In this document: positions 1 to 8,284 of the stretch, piece after piece | How positions within the stretch are numbered: the first letter of the stretch is position 1 | Layout of the letters: each line of letters begins with the position of its first letter | Assembly: GCA_041746135.1 (NCBI GenBank) | Contig: JBGTHQ010000027.1 | Coordinates: 1-28,471 of the forward strand | DNA: 28,471 nucleotides | Direction: 5' to 3' | Source of the DNA: Alg239-R122 sp041746135 | GTDB lineage: Bacteria > Pseudomonadota > Alphaproteobacteria > Sphingomonadales > Sphingomonadaceae | Notes under the pieces: model-generated | Told to the model about the DNA's origin: nothing | What the model saw: the letters and a program-made list of their open reading frames with translations, nothing else | Database searches by the model: none | Position numbers and translations under genes: made by a program

Positions 1-24
1 ATAGTTGTTTTAAACGATAGAGAC

Positions 25-38
25 CGGGAAAGTTCCCG
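25..38. repeat. Short inverted repeat downstream of accA
   Basis: Positions 25-30 (CGGGAA) and 33-38 (TTCCCG) form a perfect 6-bp inverted repeat with a 2-base centre, about 32 bases beyond the accA stop. Read on the minus strand it could fold as a small hairpin behind accA. No clean T-run follows directly, so it is at best a weak terminator. The rest of 1-69 shows no gene. Confidence 0.3.
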
Positions 39-69
39 TATTGACCCTAACGCCATGCATAATGATGTA

Positions 70-1017
70 TCAAATGTCTCCTAGCGAAAGGAATTTCTGA
101 TGTCTTGCTTGCAACAGCTCGCTGCCTGACAAGCCCGACAACTCGTTTAGCTGACGGGTAATAGCTTCGCCCAAGGCCGCGCAAGCAAGTTTGTGATCGC
201 GATGTGCGCCCCCCATGGGCTCGGGTACGATATCATCTATCACGCCCAATTTCCGCAGATCCTGCGCCGTGATTTTCATCGCGGCTGCGGCATCGCTGGC
301 ATGATCGGCAGTGCGCCAAAGAATAGAGGCGCACCCTTCCGGCGAAATGACCGAATATACCGCATGTTCATACATCAAAACGCGCTCCGCAGAAGCCAAC
401 GCGACGGCACCCCCCGACCCGCCCTCGCCGACGATGCACGAGACCATGGGGACCCGCAGGCTCAGACATGCTTGCGTCGACCGCGCGATTGCTTCGGCTT
501 GTCCCCGCTCTTCGGCTTGCACACCTGGAAATGCTCCGGACGTATCAACCAACGTCACGACTGGCAATTGGAAACGGTCGGCCAGTTCCATCAAACGGAT
601 GGCTTTTCTATATCCTTCGGGCTTGCCCATACCGAAATTGTGACGGATGCGGCTCTCTGTCGTATTTCCCTTTTCATGCCCGATCACCATCACCCGGCGT
701 TCGCCCAGCTTCGCAAAACCGCCCAGTATCGCCTGATCGTCGGCAAAAGCACGATCACCGGCCAGCGGCAGAAAATCTGTAAAGATATGGGCGATATAGT
801 CTTTGAAATGCGGTCGTTGCGGATGACGCGCAACTTGCGTCTTTTGCCACGGAGTCAGCGTGCTATAGGTCGATCTGAGCAGACGGTCGGATTTTGCCTG
901 AAGTTTTCCGATTTCCGATTTAATATCCAGTTCACCAGTGTTTGCAGTGTCCTGGAGTTCCGAAATGCGGGCATCGAGCGCGGCAATCGGTTTTTCAAAT
1001 TCGAGATAGCTGATCAT
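70..1017 (-). CDS. accA: Acetyl-CoA carboxylase carboxyltransferase, alpha subunit
   Basis: AccA pairs with AccD to form the carboxyltransferase that moves the carboxyl group from biotin on AccB to acetyl-CoA, giving malonyl-CoA for fatty-acid synthesis in the cytosol. The 315-residue product has the family's usual length and its typical opening (MISYLEFEKP). The crotonase-like core carries LVDTSGAFPG near residue 157 and the glycine-rich EGGSGGA near 198, both family hallmarks. The ATG at 1017 is preceded by AGGA at good spacing. It is the last gene of the leftward xerD group, 69 bp beyond xerD, but a TTGACG element in that gap suggests its own promoter. Nothing is missing. Confidence 0.97.
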   Translation of the reverse strand: MISYLEFEKPIAALDARISELQDTANTGELDIKSEIGKLQAKSDRLLRSTYSTLTPWQKTQVARHPQRPHFKDYIAHIFTDFLPLAGDRAFADDQAILGGFAKLGERRVMVIGHEKGNTTESRIRHNFGMGKPEGYRKAIRLMELADRFQLPVVTLVDTSGAFPGVQAEERGQAEAIARSTQACLSLRVPMVSCIVGEGGSGGAVALASAERVLMYEHAVYSVISPEGCASILWRTADHASDAAAAMKITAQDLRKLGVIDDIVPEPMGGAHRDHKLACAALGEAITRQLNELSGLSGSELLQARHQKFLSLGDI

Positions 1018-1043
1018 AAATTTCCTGTAACATATCTGTCATG

Positions 1044-1072
1044 GCGTTAGAAGGCGCCTGCTTATCCGTCAA
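1044..1072 (-). promoter_or_regulatory. Candidate housekeeping promoter of accA
   Basis: On the minus strand TTGACG (1067-1072) is followed after 17 bases by TAACGC (1044-1049), in the gap between xerD and accA. The -35 matches the consensus at five of six positions; the -10 is weak. It would give a leader of about 20 bases that includes the ribosome-binding AGGA before the accA start. Inferred from sequence only. Confidence 0.4.
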
Positions 1073-1086
1073 CGCAATGCAGCGCT

Positions 1087-2016
1087 TTAAAGTCGCCCCT
1101 TGCCCAGCGGGTGACGCTGGTTGACAAGTTCGACAAGCCGTTTGCTATCGACATGCGTGTAGATTTGCGTCGTTGAAATATCGGCATGACCTAGCAAGGT
1201 TTGCAGAACGCGCAAATCCGCACCGCCCTCCAGCAAATGCGTGGCGAAGGCATGCCGCAAGACATGGGGACTGACCCGTGCCGGATCGATATTTGCAGCG
1301 GCAGCCAGTTCCTTCAGCATCTGGTACAAACGGATGCGTGTGATATGCCCTGAACGCGATGGAAACAGCCATTTGCTTTTGTCCGGCAACGTTTCGCGCC
1401 ACCGCGTTACCGCAATACGCGCGCGGCTCGAAATCGGCACCATTCTTTGATGCCCTCCCTTGCCTTTGATGACCACCAAAGGTTTGTCGGCCACGATAGC
1501 GGTGTAGGGAAGACTGACGAGTTCGCTGGCACGCAGTCCAGAACCGTAGAGTAATTCGGTAAGCGCTAACAGCCGCAAAGCCTTGCCCGTGGATGGATCT
1601 TCCGCTGCATTTCGTTCCACAACGGCGAACAGGCGTTCGACTTCGAAATGGTCCAGAATATTGGGCAGATTGCGCCGCGCCGCAGGTTTGGGCAATATTG
1701 CCGAAGGGTTGTCCGTAATAATTGCTTCGTCGCACAAATACCCGAAAAACTGTCGTAAAGCCGATGTCTTGCGTGCCAGCGTGGTCGATGCAAGAGGGCT
1801 CCATGCAGCGGTTAGCTTTTCCATATCCTGGCGTTTCGCACAAGCGAGTTTTCCATCCAATATATGCGATGCTCCCTCAAGGTCGCGGCGGTAGGCTGCG
1901 ATTGTATTCGCGCTGGCACCGCGCTCGACCGCCATCATTTCCAGAAAATTTTCTGTCAGCGAGCTATCGTTGGGATCAGAGGCATCAGGATCTACCAGAA
2001 TATTATCCTCTGGCAA
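1087..2016 (-). CDS. xerD: Tyrosine recombinase XerD
   Basis: XerD acts with XerC at dif to resolve chromosome dimers at the division site, under FtsK control. The 309-residue product has an N-terminal SAM-like core-binding domain (about 20-105) and a C-terminal catalytic domain with the full set of residues: R162, K186, H251, R254, H277 and the nucleophile Y286. It is closer to XerD than to generic phage integrases in length and in its housekeeping context. The chosen start is TTG at 2016, with GAGG a few bases upstream. It overlaps the preceding gene by 14 bp, suggesting coupled translation. The first ATG pair lies at residues 27-28 and would cut into the first helix, so the upstream start is preferred. 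The XerC partner is at 25613. Confidence 0.93.
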   Translation of the reverse strand: MPEDNILVDPDASDPNDSSLTENFLEMMAVERGASANTIAAYRRDLEGASHILDGKLACAKRQDMEKLTAAWSPLASTTLARKTSALRQFFGYLCDEAIITDNPSAILPKPAARRNLPNILDHFEVERLFAVVERNAAEDPSTGKALRLLALTELLYGSGLRASELVSLPYTAIVADKPLVVIKGKGGHQRMVPISSRARIAVTRWRETLPDKSKWLFPSRSGHITRIRLYQMLKELAAAANIDPARVSPHVLRHAFATHLLEGGADLRVLQTLLGHADISTTQIYTHVDSKRLVELVNQRHPLGKGRL

Positions 2017-3922
2017 TGGCCTCGGCCGCGATCATCCGCGCTTCCGCATCCAGTCCGACAGCTTTTAAAGAGCGTACGATATAATAGAGATGCGCAGGCG
2101 ACATTGCGGACCAGTCACTACCCTGCATGCCCACCGCCGCCAAAATCGCCACCACGGCGGGTTTATCCGCATTGGCGGCAGTGGTAATAGCATTAGCCCA
2201 GCGGCTGTTGCGGGTCAGCCTGATATTCAGATCCTCTTCGAAACTGGCGCGATCGTCATCGGAAACCCGGCCCAATCCTGCCAGCCCCGCAAGCAGGAAA
2301 CCGCTTTTCAGGTTTTTGGCGCTGGTGTCATTGTCAAAATAGTTGTCCAGCGAACCATATTCCACCGGAGTGGACAGATCCGGCATTGCCAGCACAAGCA
2401 TGGCCCATCCGTCGCTGCCGTTTTCGGCGATATTGGCCCATCGCATCGCATTCCTGTCCAGTCCAGCACTGAGCATGGAGGCGACAAGCTGTCCGGTATC
2501 AGCCTGATATTGCGCCGATACCGGGAAGCGGGCGGCAGCGTGCGATGTCAGAATATAGTTGGAATACAGGATATTTCCCGCATCGGACCGGTCCCACAGG
2601 TCGCGCATCGATTCCATCCGCCCCGCCTTTTCCGGCGCGGCATAGGCACGGCGCAGCAACGAGGCACGCGCCCGAATATCGTCCGCCGTTTCCGGGCTGT
2701 CATAAGCAGCACTATACAGATCGATGAGCGCACTGCTGGACAATACGCCGAGCGAAGCTGCTGTGTCGGACGCAGCCACCCTGCCCCCGACCGAGATCAT
2801 TGGCGCACTGGCCAGCCAGGCCTGATACTGGATGCCCCCGCTGCGCAAAAGATCGGCCGGCGGTTCAATTCCGGTCGCCAGCGCCAACCCGAAACGCCAC
2901 GGAGAAATCGTGTCGACGCCGTCCCATTCCACGGTGACCGCCCGGCGTCCGCCGCCAGCGCCGACGGTTTTTTCAGCCAGCAGCAGATCGATGCGAGGAG
3001 CTTTCCCCTGGCGTATCAGCCGGTCGATTCGCGAGGCGGCGGCACTGGTTTCCCCTGACAGCGCTGCACAAATAGCCCGGCTCATTTCCCATTTCACGTC
3101 ATCCAATGCCGCCGCGCCGCCCGTAACAATCGGGCACAGTCCGCTGGGATCGGCGCTGGCGAGATAGGCGCGCATCGCCACATCGTACAGGCGCGGCGAA
3201 TAAAGCGGAGTATCGACGCTCTGAACCAGCAGACGGGCATTGTCCGCTTCTCCCATCCGCAGCAAAAGCGCGGCGCGTGCCGCGGCCCAGTCCGCGCCAT
3301 TGACACGTTTGGGCGTGGTCACTTGAGATACCAGCGCCCGGCGCAACAAAATCGAGCCCCATCGCGAAATCAACGGTGCGCTGGTATTACGGAGCAGGCT
3401 GGCAAGATAAGGGCCATCGGTTCCGGTGAAACTATCTTGAGCGAAACCGCCCTGTTCCTGCCCTAGAATGCCAATAAGCGCAAGCGAGCGGCGAGATCGT
3501 TCTGGCAGATCATAGGCTCCCGGAGACGACGCAAAATCTTCCGACGTATCGGTGACCGGCTCCTCGGTCGGTTGCGGCTGTGTCGGCAAGGATGCGGAAG
3601 GCGATGCAGTATCTTCGGGCGGGTTGATATCGCCGGGCAGGTTTTCGGGCGGAACTGGCGCCATATCCGGACTGGTGGAAGGTCCCGGCACTGTATTCGG
3701 TTGGGTACGCGGAGAGGCAGGAACAGATCCCTGATTGGGCCCGGGAGCAGGCGTCGGCCTTGCCGGTGGGGGCGTTGGTGTGGGCGTACCAAATCCGGGC
3801 GGCAACAGCGATTCGGGCGCTTCCTGCTTCTGGCTTTGTGCCCACAAAGCCATCGGCACTGCCAAGGCCGTCAGCGCAAGACCGCACGATAATAGCCGTT
3901 TCTGCCGCCGTTCGATCGTCAT
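2003..3922 (-). CDS. Secreted proline-rich protein of unknown function with helical repeats
   Basis: I do not recognise a named family. The 639-residue product starts with a basic stretch and a hydrophobic segment (about 10-28) ending in an Ala-x-Ala motif, a typical signal peptide, so it is probably periplasmic. Residues about 35-125 are low-complexity and rich in Pro, Thr and Ser, like a flexible linker or wall-spanning spacer. From about residue 135 to the end it is Ala- and Leu-rich and helical, resembling degenerate TPR or alpha-solenoid repeats, without a catalytic motif that I can see. It overlaps the upstream 61-residue membrane protein by 4 bp (ATGA) and xerD by 14 bp, so the three are probably co-translated. 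The role may be structural or protein-binding in the envelope; that is inference. Confidence 0.85.
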   Translation of the reverse strand: MTIERRQKRLLSCGLALTALAVPMALWAQSQKQEAPESLLPPGFGTPTPTPPPARPTPAPGPNQGSVPASPRTQPNTVPGPSTSPDMAPVPPENLPGDINPPEDTASPSASLPTQPQPTEEPVTDTSEDFASSPGAYDLPERSRRSLALIGILGQEQGGFAQDSFTGTDGPYLASLLRNTSAPLISRWGSILLRRALVSQVTTPKRVNGADWAAARAALLLRMGEADNARLLVQSVDTPLYSPRLYDVAMRAYLASADPSGLCPIVTGGAAALDDVKWEMSRAICAALSGETSAAASRIDRLIRQGKAPRIDLLLAEKTVGAGGGRRAVTVEWDGVDTISPWRFGLALATGIEPPADLLRSGGIQYQAWLASAPMISVGGRVAASDTAASLGVLSSSALIDLYSAAYDSPETADDIRARASLLRRAYAAPEKAGRMESMRDLWDRSDAGNILYSNYILTSHAAARFPVSAQYQADTGQLVASMLSAGLDRNAMRWANIAENGSDGWAMLVLAMPDLSTPVEYGSLDNYFDNDTSAKNLKSGFLLAGLAGLGRVSDDDRASFEEDLNIRLTRNSRWANAITTAANADKPAVVAILAAVGMQGSDWSAMSPAHLYYIVRSLKAVGLDAEARMIAAEAIARG

Positions 3923-4104
3923 TGCGTCGCCGTCTCACCTGGCAATTTATCGTCCAGGGTAACCGGCTGTTCTATCCGTTCGAGCGGTTGTTCGCCGCCC
4001 CATTGATACAGCATGTAAAAAAAACCCGCCAATACCGCGAAGAAGATAACCCATTTTATCCAGCGCGGGCTGCGTCGTTTTCTGCGTTCGTTCAAAATTG
4101 TCAT
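3919..4104 (-). CDS. Small single-pass membrane protein
   Basis: This 61-residue protein has a highly basic N-terminus (RRKRR at about 7-11), one hydrophobic segment (about 16-35) and a polar, acidic C-terminal tail. By the positive-inside rule the tail should face the periplasm. I chose the ATG at 4104 because the longer open frame adds a 25-residue polar stretch that would run almost to aroK on the other strand. Its stop overlaps the start of the 639-residue secreted protein in an ATGA, so the two are translationally coupled and may work together, for example as anchor and periplasmic partner. No family is recognised. Confidence 0.7.
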   Translation of the reverse strand: MTILNERRKRRSPRWIKWVIFFAVLAGFFYMLYQWGGEQPLERIEQPVTLDDKLPGETATQ

Positions 4105-4158
4105 GGGCGTATGGTTTTCCGTATCAAATCTATCGGGTAAAAATTTCAAGCAGCGCTC

Positions 4159-4186
4159 TTGCGCGCCACCGGTACGCATCTATAGG
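4159..4186 (+). promoter_or_regulatory. Candidate promoter of aroK giving a near-leaderless mRNA
   Basis: TTGCGC (4159-4164) and TATAGG (4181-4186) lie 16 bases apart, and the -10 ends only 10 bases before the aroK ATG at 4197. Transcription would begin within about five bases of the start codon, fitting the absence of a Shine-Dalgarno sequence there. Each hexamer matches the consensus at four of six positions, so this is plausible but unproven. Confidence 0.35.
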
Positions 4187-4196
4187 CTGACCGGCA

Positions 4197-4766
4197 ATGA
4201 ACGCAAAGCCGAAAGCCACAGAAAAATTTACCGCCAAGGATTTGCGGATCGATCGTCCGATCATCCTTGTCGGACTGATGGGGGTCGGCAAGTCCACCGT
4301 GGGCCGCCGGCTGGCCGCATTACTGGGGCTGGATTTCGTCGATGCCGACAGCGAGATCGAAGCTGCGGCAGCCATGTCGATCGCCGAAATATTCGAGGTT
4401 TTCGGCGAACCTTATTTTCGTGATGGCGAACGCCGGGTGATCTCCCGGCTGATCGAGGACCGGGCGCAGATTATTGCCACCGGCGGGGGCGCATTTATCA
4501 ACCCGGAAACCCGGGCACTCATATTGGAACGCGGGCTGGCAGTTTGGCTCGACGCAGATATTGAAACACTGGTCGAACGGGTCAGACGACGCGACACTCG
4601 GCCGCTGTTGCAAAATGGCGATGCCCGCCAGATTCTGACCGAACTTGCGAATACAAGAAACCCCTTCTATGCCCTGTCCCATATACGTGTCATGAGCGAC
4701 AGTGGACCGCACAAACGCACCGCACACGATATTATCAATGCGATCGGAGCGTGGGAAAGATCATGA
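4197..4766 (+). CDS. aroK: Shikimate kinase
   Basis: Shikimate kinase phosphorylates shikimate with ATP to give shikimate 3-phosphate, the fifth step of the shikimate pathway. The 189-residue protein has a P-loop at residues 26-34 (GLMGVGKST), the shikimate-binding Asp-rich stretch near 47-52, the glycine triplet of the GGG motif near residue 98, and the lid Arg region near 135. The N-terminal 20 residues before the P-loop strand are polar and somewhat longer than in the E. coli enzyme. The ATG at 4197 lacks a Shine-Dalgarno sequence and sits close behind a possible promoter. Its stop overlaps the aroB start in an ATGA, the usual aroK-aroB coupling. Confidence 0.96.
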   Translation: MNAKPKATEKFTAKDLRIDRPIILVGLMGVGKSTVGRRLAALLGLDFVDADSEIEAAAAMSIAEIFEVFGEPYFRDGERRVISRLIEDRAQIIATGGGAFINPETRALILERGLAVWLDADIETLVERVRRRDTRPLLQNGDARQILTELANTRNPFYALSHIRVMSDSGPHKRTAHDIINAIGAWERS

Positions 4767-5878
4767 GCGAATCCACGCAAAATATTACCGTCAAACTGGG
4801 CGGCCGCAGCTATATCGTGCAGATCGAAAGCGGCGCTTTTGCCGATATAACTGTTCATCTTAAACCCTATGTCACGCGCAAGCGGTTGCTGTTTGTTACC
4901 GACAGCAATGTTGCCCGTCTATACTGGGACGTTGTTAAAGCCAGCCTAAACGGTGCAGGGATCGACGCTCACGCTTTTGTCTTGCCGGCCGGGGAAAGCA
5001 GCAAGAACTGGCGAAATCTGGAAGCAATTTGCGACTGGCTTTTACAACATGATGTCGAACGTGAGGATCACGTTGTCGCCTTGGGCGGCGGCGTTGTCGG
5101 TGATATTACGGGACTTGCCAGCGCCATCGTCAAGCGCGGCTGTAATTTCGTGCAGATTCCCACGACGCTTCTGTCACAAGTCGATAGCAGCGTAGGCGGA
5201 AAAACAGCCGTTAACAGCAATATGGGAAAGAACCTCGTCGGCCTGTTTCATCAACCCGCCTTCGTGCTCATCGATCCCGATATGCTGGCCAGTCTGTCGC
5301 TACGCGAATTGCGGGCGGGATATGCGGAAGTGGTCAAATACGGCCTTATCGACGATGCGGAGTTTTTCGCATGGTGCGAAACGTCGGGGGCAAGGCTTTT
5401 ATCCGGCGATACGAATGCGCGCATTTATGCCATCCGCCATTGTATTCAGGCCAAGGCCGATATCGTCGCGCAGGACGAACGCGAACTCAGCGGCACGCGC
5501 GCGCTTTTAAATCTCGGTCACACGTTCGGCCATGCGCTGGAAGCGGAAACGGGCTTTGGCGACACATTGCTGCACGGCGAAGCGGTGGCTGCGGGCATAA
5601 CGCTTGCGGCACGATATTCCGCGCGGCGCGGCTTGTGCGATGCGAAAGATGCGGCAAGAATAGCGACACACCTCAGTTCGGTCGGCCTGCCCGTTCGCTT
5701 GCAGGATATTGACATGCAAACACGTGGCCAGGCTCTGGTCGCGCATATGCGCCATGATAAAAAAGCCCGCGGCGGTGTCGTCCCTCTGCTGTTGATACGC
5801 GGTATCGGCAGGGCATTTCTGGCAGACGATGTCGATCTGGATGACGTCGCCGATTTTCTGGATAGCGAGCTGGGCTGA
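4763..5878 (+). CDS. aroB: 3-dehydroquinate synthase
   Basis: AroB converts DAHP to 3-dehydroquinate, the second shikimate step, using NAD and a divalent metal. The 371-residue product shows the NAD-binding GGGVVGD segment, the PTTLLSQVDSSVGGK active-site block, and metal-ligand segments around NLGHTFGHALE and LLHGEAV. I start it at the ATG at 4763, which overlaps the aroK stop by 4 bp and has GGGAAAG just upstream. A GTG at 4751 would only add four residues. The order aroK-aroB is widely conserved. The next gene, a DUF2256 protein, follows after two bases. Confidence 0.97.
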   Translation: MSESTQNITVKLGGRSYIVQIESGAFADITVHLKPYVTRKRLLFVTDSNVARLYWDVVKASLNGAGIDAHAFVLPAGESSKNWRNLEAICDWLLQHDVEREDHVVALGGGVVGDITGLASAIVKRGCNFVQIPTTLLSQVDSSVGGKTAVNSNMGKNLVGLFHQPAFVLIDPDMLASLSLRELRAGYAEVVKYGLIDDAEFFAWCETSGARLLSGDTNARIYAIRHCIQAKADIVAQDERELSGTRALLNLGHTFGHALEAETGFGDTLLHGEAVAAGITLAARYSARRGLCDAKDAARIATHLSSVGLPVRLQDIDMQTRGQALVAHMRHDKKARGGVVPLLLIRGIGRAFLADDVDLDDVADFLDSELG

Positions 5879-5880
5879 AC

Positions 5881-6042
5881 ATGCCGAGCGGAATCAAGAA
5901 ACAGAATTTGCCCGGCAAGGAATGCGTGAACTGCCAGCGACCGTTCACATGGCGCAAGAAATGGGAGCGCGACTGGGACAATGTCAAATATTGTTCGAAA
6001 CGATGTCGCGGTGAAGCCGCTCGCAATAATATTGCCGGATGA
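5881..6042 (+). CDS. DUF2256 family small Cys-rich protein
   Basis: A 53-residue frame starts two bases after the aroB stop. It encodes two cysteine pairs: C15-x2-C18 followed by QRPFTWRKKWERDW, then C38-x3-C42 in YCSKRCR. This WRKKWE plus YCSxRCR arrangement is the signature of DUF2256, a short family of unknown function; the four cysteines probably bind a metal such as zinc, giving a small zinc ribbon. The gene is easy to miss because it is so short. It probably shares the aroK-aroB transcript. Its TGA at 6040-6042 directly abuts the stop of the convergent antiporter gene. Family assignment is from the motif; function is unknown. Confidence 0.88.
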   Translation: MPSGIKKQNLPGKECVNCQRPFTWRKKWERDWDNVKYCSKRCRGEAARNNIAG

Positions 6043-7836
6043 TTAGCGGCCCAAATCCCCTTGATCAAAATTGCCGGGATCGAAAGCGGCCGATGCATCG
6101 CCCCCGAAACTCATGTGCAAACCCGCTTTCATATCGCCCTCTTCATGTTGCATCTGCAGACGCTCCAAATCGCGGCGACGGTATTCCTTGGCGATTTTAT
6201 CGACTTTGTTGTGCTTCAGGCCGAATTTCAACAGGGCGTTGGTTCCCATTTTTATGGCGGATTCGATCACTTCGCGCTGAACCCCATCTACATCCGCGCC
6301 TTTCATACTGAGCAGCTGCATTCGGTCATATGCCCGCACATAAATGATCGCCTCGGGAAAGCTGGCTATGATCGGCTGCAACCGCGCCTTGTCAAAACTC
6401 CGGTCGTCGATGCAGAATAACAGCATGCTGGCATCTTCCGCGCCCGCACGGCGCAACAGATCGACACGAGTGCCATCACCGTAAAAGACCTTGCGACCAT
6501 ATTCGCCGCTGGTGTCGATCTGTTCGGGTTTTGAATCTATCAGTGTGACCGATAAATCCGCACCGGCGAATATCTGTGCGACGGTCTGTCCGAACCGGCC
6601 ATGGCCGATCACGATGGCATGCGAACGCGGCGCATATTCCGGGTCATTTCCATCCATTTCTAGAGACGCGCGCACGCCCCCCATGCGTTTGGCCAATATC
6701 ATAAGAAACGGCGTGGTCGCCATGGAGAGTGTTATGACCGCACCAAACAGGCTCGACGCCTGGGTTTGAATCAGCAGTGCGGCCTCCGCTGCGGTGAACA
6801 GCACGAAACCGAATTCACCCCCTTGGCTGAGCAACAGCCCGAGCACGAAGGCCGTTTGGGTTTTCATCCCGAAAGCTTTGCTCAGCCCGAAAATTATTCC
6901 CACCTTTATCGCGATAAGCAATGCCGCCATGCCGATCACGAACAGGGGATTGTCGACGATCACGCTCAGGTCCAGCATCATGCCGACGCCCATGAAAAAA
7001 AGACCGAGCAAGAGCGAACGGAACGGATCGATATCCGCCTCCAGTTCATGCCGGAAAGGCGAATCCGCCAGCATGACGCCTGCGACGAAAGCGCCCAAGG
7101 CAGCGGAAAGTCCCAGATATTCCATTAGTGCAGCACTGCCGAAAACGGCAAACAGGCCGGCCACGATAAACAATTCGCGTTCCGAGACACGTCCGATCAG
7201 GTTGAGCAAAGGAACCAACAGATACCGACCCGCCAGCACAAGCCCGGCAATGGCAAGAACCGAATAGACGGCCAGTAACCAGCCCGCAGTCTGTTCACCC
7301 TCTAAAGGCGCACGCGACAGGGCTGCGATAATAGTAAGCAGCGGGACAATCGACAGATCTTGGAATAGCAAAATGGAAAATGCGCTCTGTCCGGCGGGTG
7401 TGTTGAGCCGACCCTCGGACTTGAGCAGCGGCAGTACCTGCGCCGTCGACGAGAGACCGAGCGGCAAGCCCAGCACTAGCGCGGCTTGCCAGCTGAAATT
7501 ATTGAGCAGATAAATCATCGCGAACAGCGCCAGTCCGCACAATATGACTTGGCTCATCCCCAAGCCGAAAATATCCCTTTTCATACTCCACAGCTGCGAC
7601 GGCGCAAGCTCCAGACCGACAAGAAACAACAGCAGGACTATTCCAATTTCGGCAAAGCCGACAATCGTTTCCGGGTCCGATACCAGGCCCAACACCTGCG
7701 GGCCTATCAGTGCTCCGGCAACCAGATATCCCAGCACCGCGCCCAATCCGAAGCGCCGGAAGAGCAGAACGAAAAACAGCGCCGCGGCCAGAAGTGTAAA
7801 GCCCGATAGGAACAGGGCGCCATGGCCCTCATCCAT
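6043..7836 (-). CDS. CPA2 family cation:proton antiporter with TrkA-N domain (KefB/KefC type)
   Basis: This inner-membrane antiporter is predicted to exchange K+ or Na+ for protons, controlling cytoplasmic pH and ion balance. Of 597 residues, about 1-385 form a Na/H-exchanger domain with about 12 hydrophobic helices, including the FLVGLEL segment near 72-78 and the LFQDLSIVP segment near 157-165 typical of CPA2. Residues about 404-520 form a Rossmann RCK/TrkA-N domain with GHGRFG at 411-416, which senses nucleotides in the family. The tail after 540 is short and charged. I chose the ATG at 7836 because AAGGT lies upstream and the overlap with the preceding gene is only 8 bp; an ATG at 7863 is possible. 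The true ion and any glutathione control cannot be read from sequence. Confidence 0.92.
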   Translation of the reverse strand: MDEGHGALFLSGFTLLAAALFFVLLFRRFGLGAVLGYLVAGALIGPQVLGLVSDPETIVGFAEIGIVLLLFLVGLELAPSQLWSMKRDIFGLGMSQVILCGLALFAMIYLLNNFSWQAALVLGLPLGLSSTAQVLPLLKSEGRLNTPAGQSAFSILLFQDLSIVPLLTIIAALSRAPLEGEQTAGWLLAVYSVLAIAGLVLAGRYLLVPLLNLIGRVSERELFIVAGLFAVFGSAALMEYLGLSAALGAFVAGVMLADSPFRHELEADIDPFRSLLLGLFFMGVGMMLDLSVIVDNPLFVIGMAALLIAIKVGIIFGLSKAFGMKTQTAFVLGLLLSQGGEFGFVLFTAAEAALLIQTQASSLFGAVITLSMATTPFLMILAKRMGGVRASLEMDGNDPEYAPRSHAIVIGHGRFGQTVAQIFAGADLSVTLIDSKPEQIDTSGEYGRKVFYGDGTRVDLLRRAGAEDASMLLFCIDDRSFDKARLQPIIASFPEAIIYVRAYDRMQLLSMKGADVDGVQREVIESAIKMGTNALLKFGLKHNKVDKIAKEYRRRDLERLQMQHEEGDMKAGLHMSFGGDASAAFDPGNFDQGDLGR

Positions 7837-8284
7837 CGCAATCGCTACCTTTCTCCATGGCATCTATGACCGCATGCCACGGCAAAAGTACCGAATCCCG
7901 CCGCGCCGGATAATCTCTTGCCGGCATGAGCATCGCTATGTTCGGCCAGTTGCCGATGTTTTTGCTCCGCCCGTGCAAATAGTCCGACAGCTGCGCTTCC
8001 GCCGACTTCACGTCGGTCAGGCTGCGCCCGCAAATATGCTGCGCCAACAAAGCGGCAGAGGCCTGTCCCAACGCGCAGGCACGCGCGGCGATGCCAAATT
8101 CGTGCACATGATCGCCATTCAGCGACATGGTAATATTCACCATACTGCCGCAAGTTTGCGAGCGCATTTCGTTTTGCAGTGCAAGGACAGAGTTCAAAGG
8201 AAAATCTGCCAAGCGCATTGCTGCGCCCAGTATTTCCCGCGTATACAGCGGCGATGCAGTGTTGTTATAGGGTATGGCGTTCAT
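7829..8284 (-). CDS. IscU/NifU-N-like iron-sulfur scaffold family protein
   Basis: The 151-residue product resembles the IscU/NifU N-terminal fold: an N-terminal strand region, TCGS with C45, the RACALGQAS block with C70, a further C85, and a C-terminal PARRDSVLLPW block. Classical IscU uses three cysteines to assemble a [2Fe-2S] cluster. Here the third position, in the ARRDSVLLPW block, has Asp-Ser and no cysteine. It may therefore be a divergent scaffold or carrier, or use C85 or C149 instead. It overlaps cvpA by 4 bp (ATGA) and the antiporter by 8 bp, so it sits inside the radA-cvpA operon, away from any isc or suf cluster in this window. Family is fairly sure, biochemical role is not. Confidence 0.78.
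   Translation of the reverse strand: MNAIPYNNTASPLYTREILGAAMRLADFPLNSVLALQNEMRSQTCGSMVNITMSLNGDHVHEFGIAARACALGQASAALLAQHICGRSLTDVKSAEAQLSDYLHGRSKNIGNWPNIAMLMPARDYPARRDSVLLPWHAVIDAMEKGSDCDG

Noticed and set aside
193..1050. Long open frame on the plus strand opposite accA
   Set aside because: It lies over a certain accA gene, has no recognisable motif and looks low in quality as a protein. It is a shadow frame.
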